42,108 bases of DNA, from NCBI GenBank assembly GCA_903843705.1, contig CAIMQW010000241.1, forward strand, positions 1 through 42,108. The letters are read 5' to 3'. Positions within the stretch are counted from its first letter, which is position 1. Every line of letters starts with the position of its first letter. This stretch comes from an uncultured Holophagaceae bacterium. Lineage in GTDB: Bacteria > Acidobacteriota > Holophagae > Holophagales > Holophagaceae. The notes beneath the pieces are model-generated. The model was not told where the DNA came from. It did not search any database and worked only from the letters and a program-made list of their open reading frames with translations. The position numbers were made by a program, and so were the translations under genes. Positions 25,785 through 36,917 of this stretch are shown piece by piece.

Positions 25785-25802
25785 AGGCCCATCGAGGTCC
25801 TC

Positions 25803-25976
25803 GTGGAGGTTTCTCCCGCCGGTGCCATTGCCCAGAGTCAGGCCCTACTCCAGAGTGGCGTCGCCGTAGGCGTCCTCAGGAAGAGCCTCGACATCGAGGC
25901 CCAGCAGGGGGCGGCCCTGGTGAAGCTCATGGACCAGGCCGCGGGTCTGGGCCAGCAGATCGACACCAGCGCGTGA
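25803..25976 (+). CDS. YjfB-like putative motility protein
   Basis: This 57-residue gene starts with GTG and is easily missed. It reads VEVSPAGAIAQSQALLQSGV and then VAVGVLRKSLDIEAQQGAALVKLM-type helix sequence, ending LGQQIDTSA. The pattern (an A-x2-Q start, then a 'vlrKsLDieaqqg' helix, then a short Gly-x2-Ile-Asp tail) fits the YjfB motility family. GAGG lies five bases before the GTG. It follows csrA by 18 bp, and its placement next to fliW-csrA supports a role linked to flagella. The molecular function of the family is unknown. Confidence 0.7.
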   Translation: MEVSPAGAIAQSQALLQSGVAVGVLRKSLDIEAQQGAALVKLMDQAAGLGQQIDTSA

Positions 25977-26005
25977 TGCCGATTGGCATTCAAAGGAATA
26001 GGGCC

Positions 26006-26030
26006 ACCACCAAGGCTTGTGGTCTGTTTT
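26006..26030 (+). terminator. Candidate terminator of the fliW-csrA-yjfB run
   Basis: ACCAC (26006-26010) and GTGGT (26019-26023) form a five-base stem with an eight-base loop, followed by CTG and TTTT. The stem is short. A second small hairpin, GATGCC-GATT-GGCATT at 25975-25990, overlaps the previous stop codon. Together they mark the likely end of the transcript; each is weak. Confidence 0.3.
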
Positions 26031-26075
26031 CCCTTGTGGAGGGATTGGAGCCCTACCAAACCTAGCCGCGTAGTG

Positions 26076-26105
26076 CTCCATCCATAGCCTCCGGTTTGGG
26101 TGGAG
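26076..26105 (+). repeat. Left subterminal hairpin of the tnpB element
   Basis: CTCCATCC pairs with GGGTGGAG (one T-G pair), leaving a 14-base loop. The stem matches that of the right-end hairpin at 27410, while the loop differs. Subterminal hairpins of this kind are the recognition sites of the single-strand transposase TnpA. Confidence 0.6.
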
Positions 26106-26166
26106 GTGAAGCGCGGTGTTGTATTAGTCAAAAACTGTCCATTTCGATGAATTAGAATAGAGGTTC

Positions 26167-27426
26167 ATGCTTCGCAAGGTCACTTACGCCCTGTATCCCA
26201 ACGCGACCCAGGAGGCCGCGCTGTTGGATATGAAGGGCTCCCACTTGCGCCTGAGCAACGCTGCCCTGGAGCAGCGGATCTCGGCGTATCGGCGTTGTGG
26301 TGTGACTGTTCGGTTTAAGGACCAGTGCAAGGACCTGACGGACCTGCGGGCCGCCGATCCTGAGTTCAAGGCCCTGAATGCGCAAAGCTCCCAGGTCACT
26401 CTCAAGCGGGTTGATCTGGCCATGCAGGCGTTCTTTCGCCGGATTGGCCGGGGTGAGACCCCTGGATTCCCCCGGTTCAAGTCCTTCGACCGGTTCTCCG
26501 GGTGGGGCTATAAGACCCACGGGGACGGCTGGAGGCTGACCCCAGGCAAGGACTTTCACCACGGGCGCCTCCGGCTGGCCGGAATCAGGAACCTCCGCAT
26601 CCGTGGCAAGGCCAGGTTGAAGGGGGAGCCCGTCACCTGTGAGATCAGCCACAAGGCTGGCCGTTGGTATGCCTCCATCTCCCTGGAGGTCCGTCCGAAC
26701 CGCGAGTGCGGGGCCGGTGCGGCTGGCCTGGACTGGGGCGTGGAGACCTTTGCCACCCTGGTCCATCCCGATGGCCGAATCCAGGAGATCCAGAATCCAC
26801 GGTGGGTGAAGCAGGCTGAGGACGCTCTGGCCGAGGCCCAGCGGGTGATGGCCCGCCGGCAGGGGCCGGTGGGCCGAAAGCCCTCGAAGGGCTGGCTGAA
26901 GGCTAAACGCGAGGTCACTCGCATCCAGCGCAAGACCGCAAACAAGCGGCGCAACTTCCTCCACCAGGAGTCCAACAGCCTGGTGAAGGCGCTCGGGCTC
27001 ATCGCCACCGAGGTTCTGAGCGTGAAGGCCATGACGGCTTCCGCCAAGGGCACCGTGGAGGAGCCCGGCAAGAACGTGCAACAGAAGGCGGGGCTGAACC
27101 GGGGCATCCTGGACACAGCTCCGGCAGCATTCCTATCCATCACGAAGGCAAAGGCGGAAGAGGCCATGGCGGAGTGGGTGGATGTCCCAACGAAGTCGGT
27201 GAAACCGAAGCAGACCTGCAGAAAATGCGGCAGCCAGCGCAAAAAGACGCTGGCTGACCGAACGCATGTCTGCGAGGTCTGTGGTCACACCGAGAAGCGG
27301 GATGTGAATGCGGCGTGGGTAATGCTGAATTGGGCCCTTTGGGGCAGTGCAACGGGCAGGGTATCGGCCCGGCATGGCGGCGCGACGCGAGTCGCTCCAA
27401 GTTGCGAAACTCCATCCATACCGTGA
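26167..27426 (+). CDS. tnpB: TnpB RNA-guided endonuclease (IS605 OrfB family)
   Basis: This is a 419-residue TnpB, the ancestor-like relative of Cas12. It cuts DNA next to a short motif, guided by an RNA made from the element's right end. The RuvC parts are complete: Asp189 in [12 protein letters not shown], Glu282 in [11 protein letters not shown], and Asp379 in RDVNAAWVM. The zinc finger C351-x2-C354 and C369-x2-C372 (CRKCG, CEVCG) is intact. An N-terminal helix-turn-helix-like region ([19 protein letters not shown]) is also present. No frameshift is visible, so it is probably active. AGAGG lies close before the ATG, and TAGAAT at 26153 could be its -10. It converges on uvrA. Confidence 0.93.
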   Translation: MLRKVTYALYPNATQEAALLDMKGSHLRLSNAALEQRISAYRRCGVTVRFKDQCKDLTDLRAADPEFKALNAQSSQVTLKRVDLAMQAFFRRIGRGETPGFPRFKSFDRFSGWGYKTHGDGWRLTPGKDFHHGRLRLAGIRNLRIRGKARLKGEPVTCEISHKAGRWYASISLEVRPNRECGAGAAGLDWGVETFATLVHPDGRIQEIQNPRWVKQAEDALAEAQRVMARRQGPVGRKPSKGWLKAKREVTRIQRKTANKRRNFLHQESNSLVKALGLIATEVLSVKAMTASAKGTVEEPGKNVQQKAGLNRGILDTAPAAFLSITKAKAEEAMAEWVDVPTKSVKPKQTCRKCGSQRKKTLADRTHVCEVCGHTEKRDVNAAWVMLNWALWGSATGRVSARHGGATRVAPSCETPSIP

Positions 27427-27442
27427 GGTTGGGTGGGGTAGT

Positions 27443-27461
<19 letters not shown>
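27340..27461 (+). ncRNA. Predicted omega-RNA at the 3' end of tnpB
   Basis: In this family the guide RNA overlaps the 3' end of tnpB and runs through the right end into the flank. Here a perfect stem GCGAC-GCGA-GTCGC with a GNRA loop lies at 27382-27395. The right-end hairpin follows at 27410-27438, then the element end near 27445. The next ~16 bases would be the guide; they are the antisense of the last uvrA codons. The 5' limit is approximate, and transcription is inferred from the family. Confidence 0.4.
27410..27438 (+). repeat. Right subterminal hairpin of the tnpB element
   Basis: CTCCATCC pairs with GGGTGGGG using two T-G pairs and a 13-base loop (CCGTGAGG inside). It overlaps the tnpB stop codon (27424-27426) and matches the left hairpin stem. 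TAGTTCA follows directly and ends at the uvrA stop. Confidence 0.65.
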
Positions 27462-30280
<2,819 letters not shown>

Positions 30281-30289
30281 AAGTTCTCC

Positions 30290-30318
30290 AGTTTACTCCG
30301 TTTTTTTTTCGCTTTCAC
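30290..30318 (-). promoter_or_regulatory. Candidate uvrA promoter
   Basis: On the minus strand, GTGAAA (30318-30313) and TAAACT (30295-30290) are 17 bp apart, with an A-run between them. The match is four of six at each box. The start codon lies 9 nt downstream of the -10, so the leader would be only a few bases long, although GGAG is present. Confidence 0.35.
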
Positions 30319-30328
30319 GCCTTGCGTC

Positions 30329-30334
30329 TAGAAT
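30329..30334 (+). promoter_or_regulatory. -10-like box close to the CHAD gene start
   Basis: TAGAAT is a good -10 and is followed by 6 nt and the ATG at 30341. No ribosome-binding site exists. A weak -35 (TTTCGC) lies 16 bp upstream. Transcription would start at the ATG, giving a leaderless message. Confidence 0.4.
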
Positions 30335-30340
30335 CATGGG

Positions 30341-31252
30341 ATGCATCCAGCCGACCTGGCGATCCTGCTGCACCGAGCCCTCGAGGTGCGCTTGGCGCGC
30401 CTACAGGAACTGCTGGGCCAGGCGCACTGGTCCGAAGACATGGAGCAGCTGCACCAAGTCCGGGTGGCGGCCCGGCGCCTAGGCGCCGTGCTGGACCTGG
30501 TGGACCCGGAGGTCTATCCGGGCCACAAGGGCCAGCGGCGAGCGCTGAAAGGCCTGGTGGACGTACTGGGCCTCCCCCGGGAACTCGATGTCCATGCGGA
30601 CCACCTCAGGGCGCACCATCTCGAGGCCAGGAGCACCACCCAGGCGGCCGTCATCGAGCACCTGCTGGAGCAGGTGGACCGGAGCCGCGCGAAGGCCCGG
30701 CGGACCATGGCCAAGGAGCTGCACCGCCTCCGGCTCCCGGACCTGGCGCGGCTGCTGGAGGTGCCCGCCCTGCCCGAGCCCTTCCAGCGCGCCACCCTAC
30801 AGGAGGCTGCCTGGACCTGCCTGGAGCCCCGCATCGCCGCCGCCCTGGGCGACCTGGCGGCGCTCTCGGCCCAAGAGGATCCCACAGCCCTGCACAAGGC
30901 CCGGGTCCGGATCAAGAAGCTGCGCTACGCCGTGGAGGCCCTGGAAGGCGCCTTCGCCCTGCCTCCGGAGCCGGTGCAGAAGAAGCTGCGGGAGCTGCAG
31001 ACCCTGCTGGGGAACCACCATGACCTGGCGGCTCTGGAGGCCCTGCTCTGGAAGGCCGAGGCCCGCCTCCGCTCCCACGACCGCGCCACGCTGTGCGGGG
31101 GTGTCCTGGAGCTCCTCGGCGATGTGGCTGAGGCCCGCCGCTCGGTCTTCTGCGCCTTTGTCACCGCCGCCGAGGGGCAGGATCCGGCGATCTTCGGCGA
31201 CGACCTGAGGCCGGCCCTGGGCCTACCTCTGCTCAAGGAGAGCCGGCCATGA
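30341..31252 (+). CDS. CHAD domain protein
   Basis: This 303-residue protein is an all-helical CHAD domain, a histidine- and lysine-rich module that binds inorganic polyphosphate. Two half repeats carry the motif: [22 protein letters not shown] near residue 34 and [22 protein letters not shown] near 187. [15 protein letters not shown] follows. No CYTH (triphosphate tunnel) domain is attached, unlike many relatives. The ATG has no ribosome-binding site but a TAGAAT box six bases upstream. It overlaps the histidine kinase gene by four bases (ATGA), so the two proteins are made together. It is divergent from uvrA. Confidence 0.88.
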   Translation: MHPADLAILLHRALEVRLARLQELLGQAHWSEDMEQLHQVRVAARRLGAVLDLVDPEVYPGHKGQRRALKGLVDVLGLPRELDVHADHLRAHHLEARSTTQAAVIEHLLEQVDRSRAKARRTMAKELHRLRLPDLARLLEVPALPEPFQRATLQEAAWTCLEPRIAAALGDLAALSAQEDPTALHKARVRIKKLRYAVEALEGAFALPPEPVQKKLRELQTLLGNHHDLAALEALLWKAEARLRSHDRATLCGGVLELLGDVAEARRSVFCAFVTAAEGQDPAIFGDDLRPALGLPLLKESRP

Positions 31253-32874
31253 GCTTCTGGCAGGTGCGGCTCCGCCCTCTGGCCTGGCTGCGCAGCCTCC
31301 ACGCGAAGCTGTTCCTGCTGCTGGGGCTGGTCACCAGCGTGCTCACCGTGGCTGTGGCCTACTCCATCGTGCGCAATAGCCGGCGTGAGCTAGAGAACTA
31401 CTCCAAGCGGTTGACCATCGAGACCGCCGCCACGGTGGAGACGGACATCCTGGAGCGGGACCCCACCTTCAAGGACCCGGACAAGCTGGACCAGGTGCTG
31501 GCAAGCATCGCGGGGCCTGACCGTAGCATCTTCCAGATCGATGTCTTCCGCCGGGTGGGCAAGGGTAACGAGGTCGACCTGGTCCGCTCCTCCGGGGACG
31601 AGACCCTAGTGGACTGGGGTCCCGAGATCGGCTCCTACCTATCCCTGCCCGGTCCCCAGGCCGAGCTTGTGGACCTCAACACCGGGCGGCAGGCCTGGAA
31701 GGTCTACCTGCCCATCCGCAGCCGCAAGGGGAACCAGCCCCCCCTGGGCCTCATCCGCGCCTACTGCGACCTGGAGCGCTGGGAGGTGGTCTGGGACAAC
31801 AACCTGAAGCGGACCTACCGCACCCTGCCCGGCGTGCTGCTGGGCGAGTTCATCCTGCTCTGGCTCATCCTCCGCGTGCTCATCAGCGACCCCATCGAGG
31901 CCATGGCGCTGACCATGCAGCGGCTGGAGCGGGGCGAGTCCGGCGCCCGTGCGCCGGTGCGGCGCAGCGACGAGCTGGGCCTCATCGCCGCCCGTTTCAA
32001 CGACATGGCCGTGCAGCTGGAGCTGGCCGGGGAAGAGCGCGAGGCGCTCATCCGCGAGATCCGCGGTCTCAATACCAACCTGCAGGACCGCATTGATGTG
32101 GCCCTCTCGGAGCTGCAGACCAAGAACCGCGAGCTGGCCGCCCTGGTGGAGCGCAACGCCCTCCTCCGGGAGGAGCTGGGGGCCCAGGAGCGCCTGGCCG
32201 TGGCCGGCCAGCTCACGGCCACCTTCGCCCATGAGGTAGGAACACCGCTGAACCTCGTCACAGGCCACCTGCAGCTGCTGGACACCCAGAAGGACCTGCC
32301 GGACAAGACCCGGGAGCGCCTCCGGGTGATCCACGGGCAGATCCAGCGGGTGGGCGACATCGTTCGCCGCCTGCTGGACCTCACGCGGCGCCCCCAGCTC
32401 CAACAGCAGGCTCAGTCCTTCGCGGACCTGTTCGAGGATCTGCAGCAGCTCTGGGCTCCCACCCTGGCAGCCCACGGCGTCACCGTGGAGGCCGCGGCCC
32501 CCACCGACTGCTGCCTCGACGTGGACCGCAAGCAGATGGAGCAGCTCTTCCTGAACCTCATGAACAATGCCATCGACGCCATGCCTGTCGGGGGCTCGGT
32601 CCGGATCTCCGTGGCCCCCGGCGAGGAGAGTTCCCCGAGCGGACTCTGGTGGGAGCTGCGGTTCCAGGATTCGGGTCAGGGCATCCCCGCCGAGCTCATG
32701 GGCAAGGTCTTCCGCCCCATGTTCACGACCAAGCCCGAAGGCGAGGGCACGGGCCTAGGCCTCAGCATCTGCCGCGAGATCGTGCGGAACCACGGCGGCG
32801 AGATACGCATCGACAGCACCGAAGGCACCGGCACCGCCGTCGTCTTCACCCTGCCCGGCGCCCTACCCGCCTGA
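31249..32874 (+). CDS. Sensor histidine kinase (HAMP, HisKA)
   Basis: This is a 541-residue inner-membrane kinase. Helix 1 (LFLLLGLVTSVLTVAVAYSIV, ~17-38) and helix 2 (LLGEFILLWLILRVLI, ~197-212) enclose a periplasmic sensor domain of about 150 residues. A HAMP linker follows (LISDPIEAMALTMQRLERGE), then a short coiled coil, the phosphorylated His328 in TFAHEVGTPLNL, and the ATPase boxes LNLMNNAIDAM, QDSGQGIP and GTGLGLSICREIV. No response regulator is adjacent. The gene overlaps the CHAD gene (ATGA), which suggests polyphosphate or phosphate status as a theme, but the signal is unknown. A sigma-54 activator is only 3.3 kb away on the other strand; it lacks a receiver and is not an obvious partner. 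Confidence 0.92.
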   Translation: MSFWQVRLRPLAWLRSLHAKLFLLLGLVTSVLTVAVAYSIVRNSRRELENYSKRLTIETAATVETDILERDPTFKDPDKLDQVLASIAGPDRSIFQIDVFRRVGKGNEVDLVRSSGDETLVDWGPEIGSYLSLPGPQAELVDLNTGRQAWKVYLPIRSRKGNQPPLGLIRAYCDLERWEVVWDNNLKRTYRTLPGVLLGEFILLWLILRVLISDPIEAMALTMQRLERGESGARAPVRRSDELGLIAARFNDMAVQLELAGEEREALIREIRGLNTNLQDRIDVALSELQTKNRELAALVERNALLREELGAQERLAVAGQLTATFAHEVGTPLNLVTGHLQLLDTQKDLPDKTRERLRVIHGQIQRVGDIVRRLLDLTRRPQLQQQAQSFADLFEDLQQLWAPTLAAHGVTVEAAAPTDCCLDVDRKQMEQLFLNLMNNAIDAMPVGGSVRISVAPGEESSPSGLWWELRFQDSGQGIPAELMGKVFRPMFTTKPEGEGTGLGLSICREIVRNHGGEIRIDSTEGTGTAVVFTLPGALPA

Positions 32875-32948
32875 GAAATCACTCCGCGAGACGATCACAG
32901 AGAAAAGGCGCCCCGCAGTTAACAAAGTCGCGCGGCCCTCAGTTCCCT

Positions 32949-33028
32949 TTTTGTGTTCTTTGTGCCCTTTGTGGTTAAACCTTCTTCACAAGAAAAGCTG
33001 AACCACAAAGAACACAAAGGGCACATAG
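32949..33028. repeat. Inverted repeat of CTTTGTG modules in the intergenic region
   Basis: The left arm reads TTTTTGTGTTC, TTTGTGCCC, TTTGTGGTT (32949-32976). The right arm (33001-33028) is its inverse with the middle two modules swapped: AACCACAAAGAACACAAAGG then GCACA. The inner ten bases CTTTGTGGTT / AACCACAAAG match perfectly across a 24-bp spacer. The intergenic interval 32875-33100 is otherwise non-coding. Related 'CTTTGTGxxx' intergenic repeats occur in several bacterial groups. It may end transcription of the kinase gene. Confidence 0.6.
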
Positions 33029-33100
33029 AAAAACAGCCACGGATCTCTTTGAGGTTTTTGCTGTCTGCGTGGTGATGTCCTTGTTAGCCCAATGCCAGTG

Positions 33101-33892
33101 TCAGATCTCGACAACTTCGATGTCGCCCAGCTCTTCCTCCAGGAAGCGGCTACCCACTTCCTTCAGGCGGCTGCTTGCGTCCGTGAGCTGGACCCGCAGG
33201 GACCCCCGGGCACTCTCCGTGCGGTAGCCAAGGCTGCCCTTCAGGAGCCGATCCACGGCCTTAGCGGTGACACGGCCGCTATCGATCCAGTGGGTGCCCG
33301 GGCGACTCCGCTCCAGGCTCGTCATCAGGGTCGGGTAGTGGGTGCAGCCCAGGACCACGCTCTTGACCTCGAAGGGGATTTGGTTCATGTAGCGGCGGCA
33401 GATGCTGTCCGTGACAGGGTCATCGAACCAGCCCTCCTCTGCCAGGGGCACCAGCAGGGGGCAGGCCACGCTGAAGATCACCTTGCCGGGATCGCGGCGG
33501 CGGATGGCGACCTCGTAGGCCTCGCTACTGACGGTGGCCAGGGTGCCGATGATCCCGACGGCGCCGGGGCGCTCGGCCGCGGCCTCCGCGCCGGGTTGGA
33601 TCACGCCGATGACCGGGCAGGGACTGACGGCCTGCAGGGCATTGAGGCCGTGGGCGCTGGCGGTGTTGCAGGCGATGACGACGAGCTTGGGATCGTGGCG
33701 CTGGAGCAGCTCACCCATCTGCAAGGTGTAGCGCTCGATGGTCCGGTGGCTCTTGGTGCCGTAGGGCAGCCGCGCCGTGTCCCCGAGGTAAACGAGGTCC
33801 TCCTGGGGCAGTAGCTGGCGCAGCGCGTGGATTACGGTCAGGCCGCCGATGCCCGAGTCGAAGACGCCGATGGGCTGGTTGGAGCGCGTCAT
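33101..33892 (-). CDS. murI: Glutamate racemase
   Basis: This enzyme makes D-glutamate for peptidoglycan. The product has 263 residues. The start segment IGVFDSGIGGLTV, the first catalytic Cys75 in VVIACNTASAHGL, and the second Cys183 in VLGCTHYPTLM are present. The start at 33892 overlaps the prmA stop as ATGA; the open frame extends eleven codons further without support. It is the last gene of the activator-prmA-murI run. It ends next to the repeat region at 32949-33028. Confidence 0.95.
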   Translation of the reverse strand: MTRSNQPIGVFDSGIGGLTVIHALRQLLPQEDLVYLGDTARLPYGTKSHRTIERYTLQMGELLQRHDPKLVVIACNTASAHGLNALQAVSPCPVIGVIQPGAEAAAERPGAVGIIGTLATVSSEAYEVAIRRRDPGKVIFSVACPLLVPLAEEGWFDDPVTDSICRRYMNQIPFEVKSVVLGCTHYPTLMTSLERSRPGTHWIDSGRVTAKAVDRLLKGSLGYRTESARGSLRVQLTDASSRLKEVGSRFLEEELGDIEVVEI

Positions 33893-34758
33893 GCGGACAC
33901 CCGCACGGCGAGAATCGCAATCCACTCGCCCTCAGTGAGCACCTTCTCGGGCCGGAAGCCCTGGGTGATCAGGCTCACCAGGGCCTCGTCCGTGCGCTCC
34001 GCCAGGATGCCGCTGGCGATGAGCCAGCCCCCAGGCGCCGCGACCTCCGCCATGCGGGGCAGCAGCTCCTGGATGGTCACGAGCAGAATGTTGGCGAGCA
34101 GGCCCATGTAGGGGCCGGTCACCCGCGGATGGTCCAGGGTGCCGACGAAGCTCGCATAAGGGGTGGCGCCCTTCAGCAGGTGCGCATTCAGCTCCATCAG
34201 TTCGTGCATGGCCGGGCCGCAGTCCGGGTCGATGTCGAAGGCTGTGAGGCCCTGTCCGCCCAGCAGGAAGGCTGCCAGCGACAGGATGCCCGTCCCCGCG
34301 CCGATGTCCAGGACCGGTCCCTGCAGGCGGCCGGCGTCGGCGAGCTCCTCCAGTAGGGTCATGCAGAGCCGCGTGGTCTCGTGGCCACCGGTGCCGAAGG
34401 CCAGGCCCGGATTCACCACTAGGTCAATGCGATCCGTGGGTCCCGGCGTTTGCTCCCAGAGGGGACGCACGTGGAACCGCGAACCCACCCCGAAGGCACC
34501 GAAGCCCTCGCGGCTCTTGGCCAGCCAGTCCTCATCGCCGAAGCTCTCAGCCGCCAACAGGCAGACGCCGGGAAAGGCCGCCAGGCCCGCGGCGTCCGGT
34601 GGCGCTAGGTCCGGCGGGAAGTAGGCATAGCAGGCCCGGGGCGGATCCGCCTCGCGGTAGAAGGCCGAGGAACCCACCGCCTCCAGCCAGGCGCAGAGAC
34701 CTTCCTCCTGGGGATCCGGCACGCCCAGTTTCCATCGCAGATGTATCGCGCTCACCAT
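33889..34758 (-). CDS. prmA: Ribosomal protein L11 methyltransferase (PrmA-like)
   Basis: This is a 289-residue SAM-dependent methyltransferase that modifies L11. The substrate-side motif NPGLAFGTGGHETTRLCM and the SAM loop VLDIGAGTGILSLAAFLLG are the PrmA signature, followed by FDIDPD and LLANILLVTIQELLP. The N-terminal third is divergent but has the usual small domain. It has no ribosome-binding site. A TAAGAT box lies six bases before the ATG, inside the 20-bp gap after the sigma-54 activator gene. Its stop overlaps murI. The target L11 is inferred from the family. Confidence 0.92.
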   Translation of the reverse strand: MVSAIHLRWKLGVPDPQEEGLCAWLEAVGSSAFYREADPPRACYAYFPPDLAPPDAAGLAAFPGVCLLAAESFGDEDWLAKSREGFGAFGVGSRFHVRPLWEQTPGPTDRIDLVVNPGLAFGTGGHETTRLCMTLLEELADAGRLQGPVLDIGAGTGILSLAAFLLGGQGLTAFDIDPDCGPAMHELMELNAHLLKGATPYASFVGTLDHPRVTGPYMGLLANILLVTIQELLPRMAEVAAPGGWLIASGILAERTDEALVSLITQGFRPEKVLTEGEWIAILAVRVSA

Positions 34759-34764
34759 CCCGAG

Positions 34765-34770
34765 ATCTTA
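34765..34770 (-). promoter_or_regulatory. -10-like box close to the prmA start
   Basis: TAAGAT on the minus strand is followed by 6 nt and the prmA ATG. There is no ribosome-binding site. No clear -35 was found upstream in the activator's last codons. The message could be leaderless, or prmA could simply be read through from upstream. Confidence 0.3.
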
Positions 34771-34778
34771 GCAGGAGC

Positions 34779-36203
34779 CTATTCCGGCTCCGCCTCGGCG
34801 GGATCCTCGAGGTCCAGGCGCTTCATCTTCTCGAGGAAGGTGGTGCGCTTGAGGCCCAGCAGATCCGCGGCGCGCTTCTTGTTGCCCCGGGTGATGGCGA
34901 GGCTCTGCAGCATCAAGGTCTTCTCCATGCCCGACACCACCTGGTTCAGGTCCAGGCCCTCCGGCGGCAGGTCCATACCGAAGGCCGGGGCCGGCTCGCG
35001 GGGAGCGAAGGCTTCGGTGAACCGGAGCTCGGTCACCGGGCCCGGCTCCGCGCCCAGGTCGCCGCGGCGCTCGGCCAGGAAGGCGAAGTCCTCCCGGGTG
35101 AGCACGGGTCGCTTGTCGGACAGAACAATGGCCCGCTCGATAGCGTTCTCCAGTTGGCGGACGTTGCCGGGCCAGGGCAGCGCCATGAGCAGCGGATCCA
35201 CGCTGGGGTGCAGGGCCTTGGGGTAGAGTCCGTGCTCGCGGGCCTTCCGGTTCAGGAAGTGCTGGGCCAGGAAGGGCACCTCCTCCGGCCGGGCGCGCAG
35301 GGGCGGCATGGTGATGGGCACCACCTCGAGCCGGTAGAAGAGATCCTCCCGGAAGCTGCCGTCCTGCACCTTCTTCCACAGGTCCACGTTGGAGGCGGTC
35401 ACCACCCGCACATCCACCTTGACCGGAGCGCCGCCACCGAGCGGCTGCACCTCGCGCTCCTGGAGCACCCGCAGCAGGCGCACCTGGGCCGCCAGGGGCA
35501 TGGTGCCGACCTCGTCGAGGAAGATGGTCCCGCCATGGGCCTCGCGGAACTTGCCCGGGGTGTCCTTGCGGGCATCCGTGAAGGCGCCCTTGTTGTAGCC
35601 GAACAGCTCCGACTCCAGCAGGTTCTCGGGGATGGAGCCGCAGTGCACGGCCACGAAGGGCTGGTTCGCATCGGCGCTCATGCGGTGGATGGCGCGGGCG
35701 ATGACTTCCTTGCCCGTGCCGCTTTCGCCCAGGAGCAGGACCGTGGCCCGGGTGGCGGCGGCGCTGCGGGCCCGCGCCAGGACATCCTGCATGGCGGTGC
35801 TGGCGCCCACCAGCCCGTAGGCCAGGGCCTGCGAGGCACTCAGCTGTGTGGTGGGACTGGAACGGGGACGCAGGCCCGGCACCGGCGGCTCAGGTCCCAG
35901 CACCCCCCAGCGCACCGAACCCAGGGCGCCCCAGGCGGCCAGTGCCTTCGGTTCCAGGGCGGGCCCGTCGGCTTTCAGGGCGAGCAGGATGGGCAGGGCG
36001 CCCACCTCGGCCATCATGTGGTTCAGTTCCGGCGGGGGCACAGCGCTCTTCACGCTGATCACCCAGAGGTCCACCTCCCGGGGCGCCAGCGCGGGCAGCG
36101 AGCCGCGGTCCGCGGTGACCTCCCAGAGCGCAGCCCACCGATGCTCCAGCCCCCCGGTGTCGTCCCCGAGGGTGGACCAGTGCAGGCGGGGAAGCGGGGC
36201 CAT
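34779..36203 (-). CDS. Sigma-54-dependent activator without a receiver aspartate
   Basis: This is a 474-residue enhancer-binding protein. Residues 1-110 lack any recognisable phosphorylation site and look like a degenerate sensor domain. The AAA+ part follows, with Walker A GESGTGKE (159-166), the sigma-54 loop GAFTDA (206-211, where GAFTGA is usual), and Walker B GGTIFLDE (224-231). Then come [12 protein letters not shown] and a C-terminal Fis-type HTH ([20 protein letters not shown]). GGAG lies close before the ATG at 36203. It heads the run with prmA and murI, although those genes may have other promoters. Its target genes are unknown; no -24/-12 promoter was seen in the adjacent gaps. Confidence 0.9.
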   Translation of the reverse strand: MAPLPRLHWSTLGDDTGGLEHRWAALWEVTADRGSLPALAPREVDLWVISVKSAVPPPELNHMMAEVGALPILLALKADGPALEPKALAAWGALGSVRWGVLGPEPPVPGLRPRSSPTTQLSASQALAYGLVGASTAMQDVLARARSAAATRATVLLLGESGTGKEVIARAIHRMSADANQPFVAVHCGSIPENLLESELFGYNKGAFTDARKDTPGKFREAHGGTIFLDEVGTMPLAAQVRLLRVLQEREVQPLGGGAPVKVDVRVVTASNVDLWKKVQDGSFREDLFYRLEVVPITMPPLRARPEEVPFLAQHFLNRKAREHGLYPKALHPSVDPLLMALPWPGNVRQLENAIERAIVLSDKRPVLTREDFAFLAERRGDLGAEPGPVTELRFTEAFAPREPAPAFGMDLPPEGLDLNQVVSGMEKTLMLQSLAITRGNKKRAADLLGLKRTTFLEKMKRLDLEDPAEAEPE

Positions 36204-36323
36204 AAGCTCCTTGGATGAAATCTGCCTGGAGGGCGGTCAGAGATGCCACGTCAGAAAAATGACTACAGAAAAAAGATACTTGCTTCTCGGCGTACGATGG
36301 AAGAAACACTACCGGAGGTTTCC

Positions 36324-36875
36324 ATGTCCCTCACGGAATCCACCATGGTTGCCCTAGGCTCGGCCTGTCCTGACTTCACCCTGCCCGGCGTGGATGGTCG
36401 CCTCTGGTCGCTGCACGACTTCCATACCCCCGCGCTCCTGGTGGTGGCCATGTGCAACCACTGCCCCTATGTGCAGGCCATCGATGACCGCCTGAACCAG
36501 CTGGCGCAGGCCTATGCCGGGCGTTGCGCCGTGGTGGGTCTCAACGCCAACGACGCCGTGACCCACCCCGAGGACAGCTTCGAGGCCATGCGCCGCCGCG
36601 CCCTGGCCCGGGGCTATGCCTTCCCCTACCTCTGGGACGAGGAACAGGCCGTGGTGCAAGCCCTGGGCGCCGTCTGCACGCCTGATTTCTTCCTCTTTGA
36701 TTCCCACCGCCGCCTGGCCTACCGCGGGCGCCTGGACAACAACTGGAAGGACCCCGCCCGGGTCACCCGCCAGGACCTGAGAGAGGCCATCGAGGGCGTC
36801 CTCACGGCCCAGCCCCCCCTCGAGCTCCAGCACCCCAGCATGGGCTGCAGCATCAAGTGGAGGGTCCGGTCCTGA
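36324..36875 (+). CDS. Thioredoxin-fold (AhpC/TSA-like) protein
   Basis: This 183-residue protein begins like a peroxiredoxin (LGSACPDFTLPGVDGRLWSLHDF) and has a CNHCPYV motif near residue 48, with strand-helix order as in the thiol-disulphide/AhpC-TSA superfamily. VCTPDFFLFDSHRRLAYRGRLD follows. Proteins of this type with CxxCP are commonly annotated as thioredoxin family, perhaps peroxiredoxin-like. There is no signal peptide, so it is cytoplasmic. The ATG at 36324 has GGAGG just upstream; the open frame starts 27 codons earlier without support. It opens a plus-strand group. Exact substrate unknown. Confidence 0.85.
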   Translation: MSLTESTMVALGSACPDFTLPGVDGRLWSLHDFHTPALLVVAMCNHCPYVQAIDDRLNQLAQAYAGRCAVVGLNANDAVTHPEDSFEAMRRRALARGYAFPYLWDEEQAVVQALGAVCTPDFFLFDSHRRLAYRGRLDNNWKDPARVTRQDLREAIEGVLTAQPPLELQHPSMGCSIKWRVRS

Positions 36876-36917
36876 GCCTTCGGCCGGGTATGATCGATGT
36901 TTCCGTCCGGAGCCCTC

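Noticed and set aside
32949-33028. CRISPR-like repeat array
   Set aside because: The modules are adjacent and inverted, with no unique spacers of constant length and no cas genes.
34599-36218. Plus-strand frame of 539 codons antisense to the sigma-54 activator
   Set aside because: The opposite strand carries full AAA+ motifs; this frame has none.
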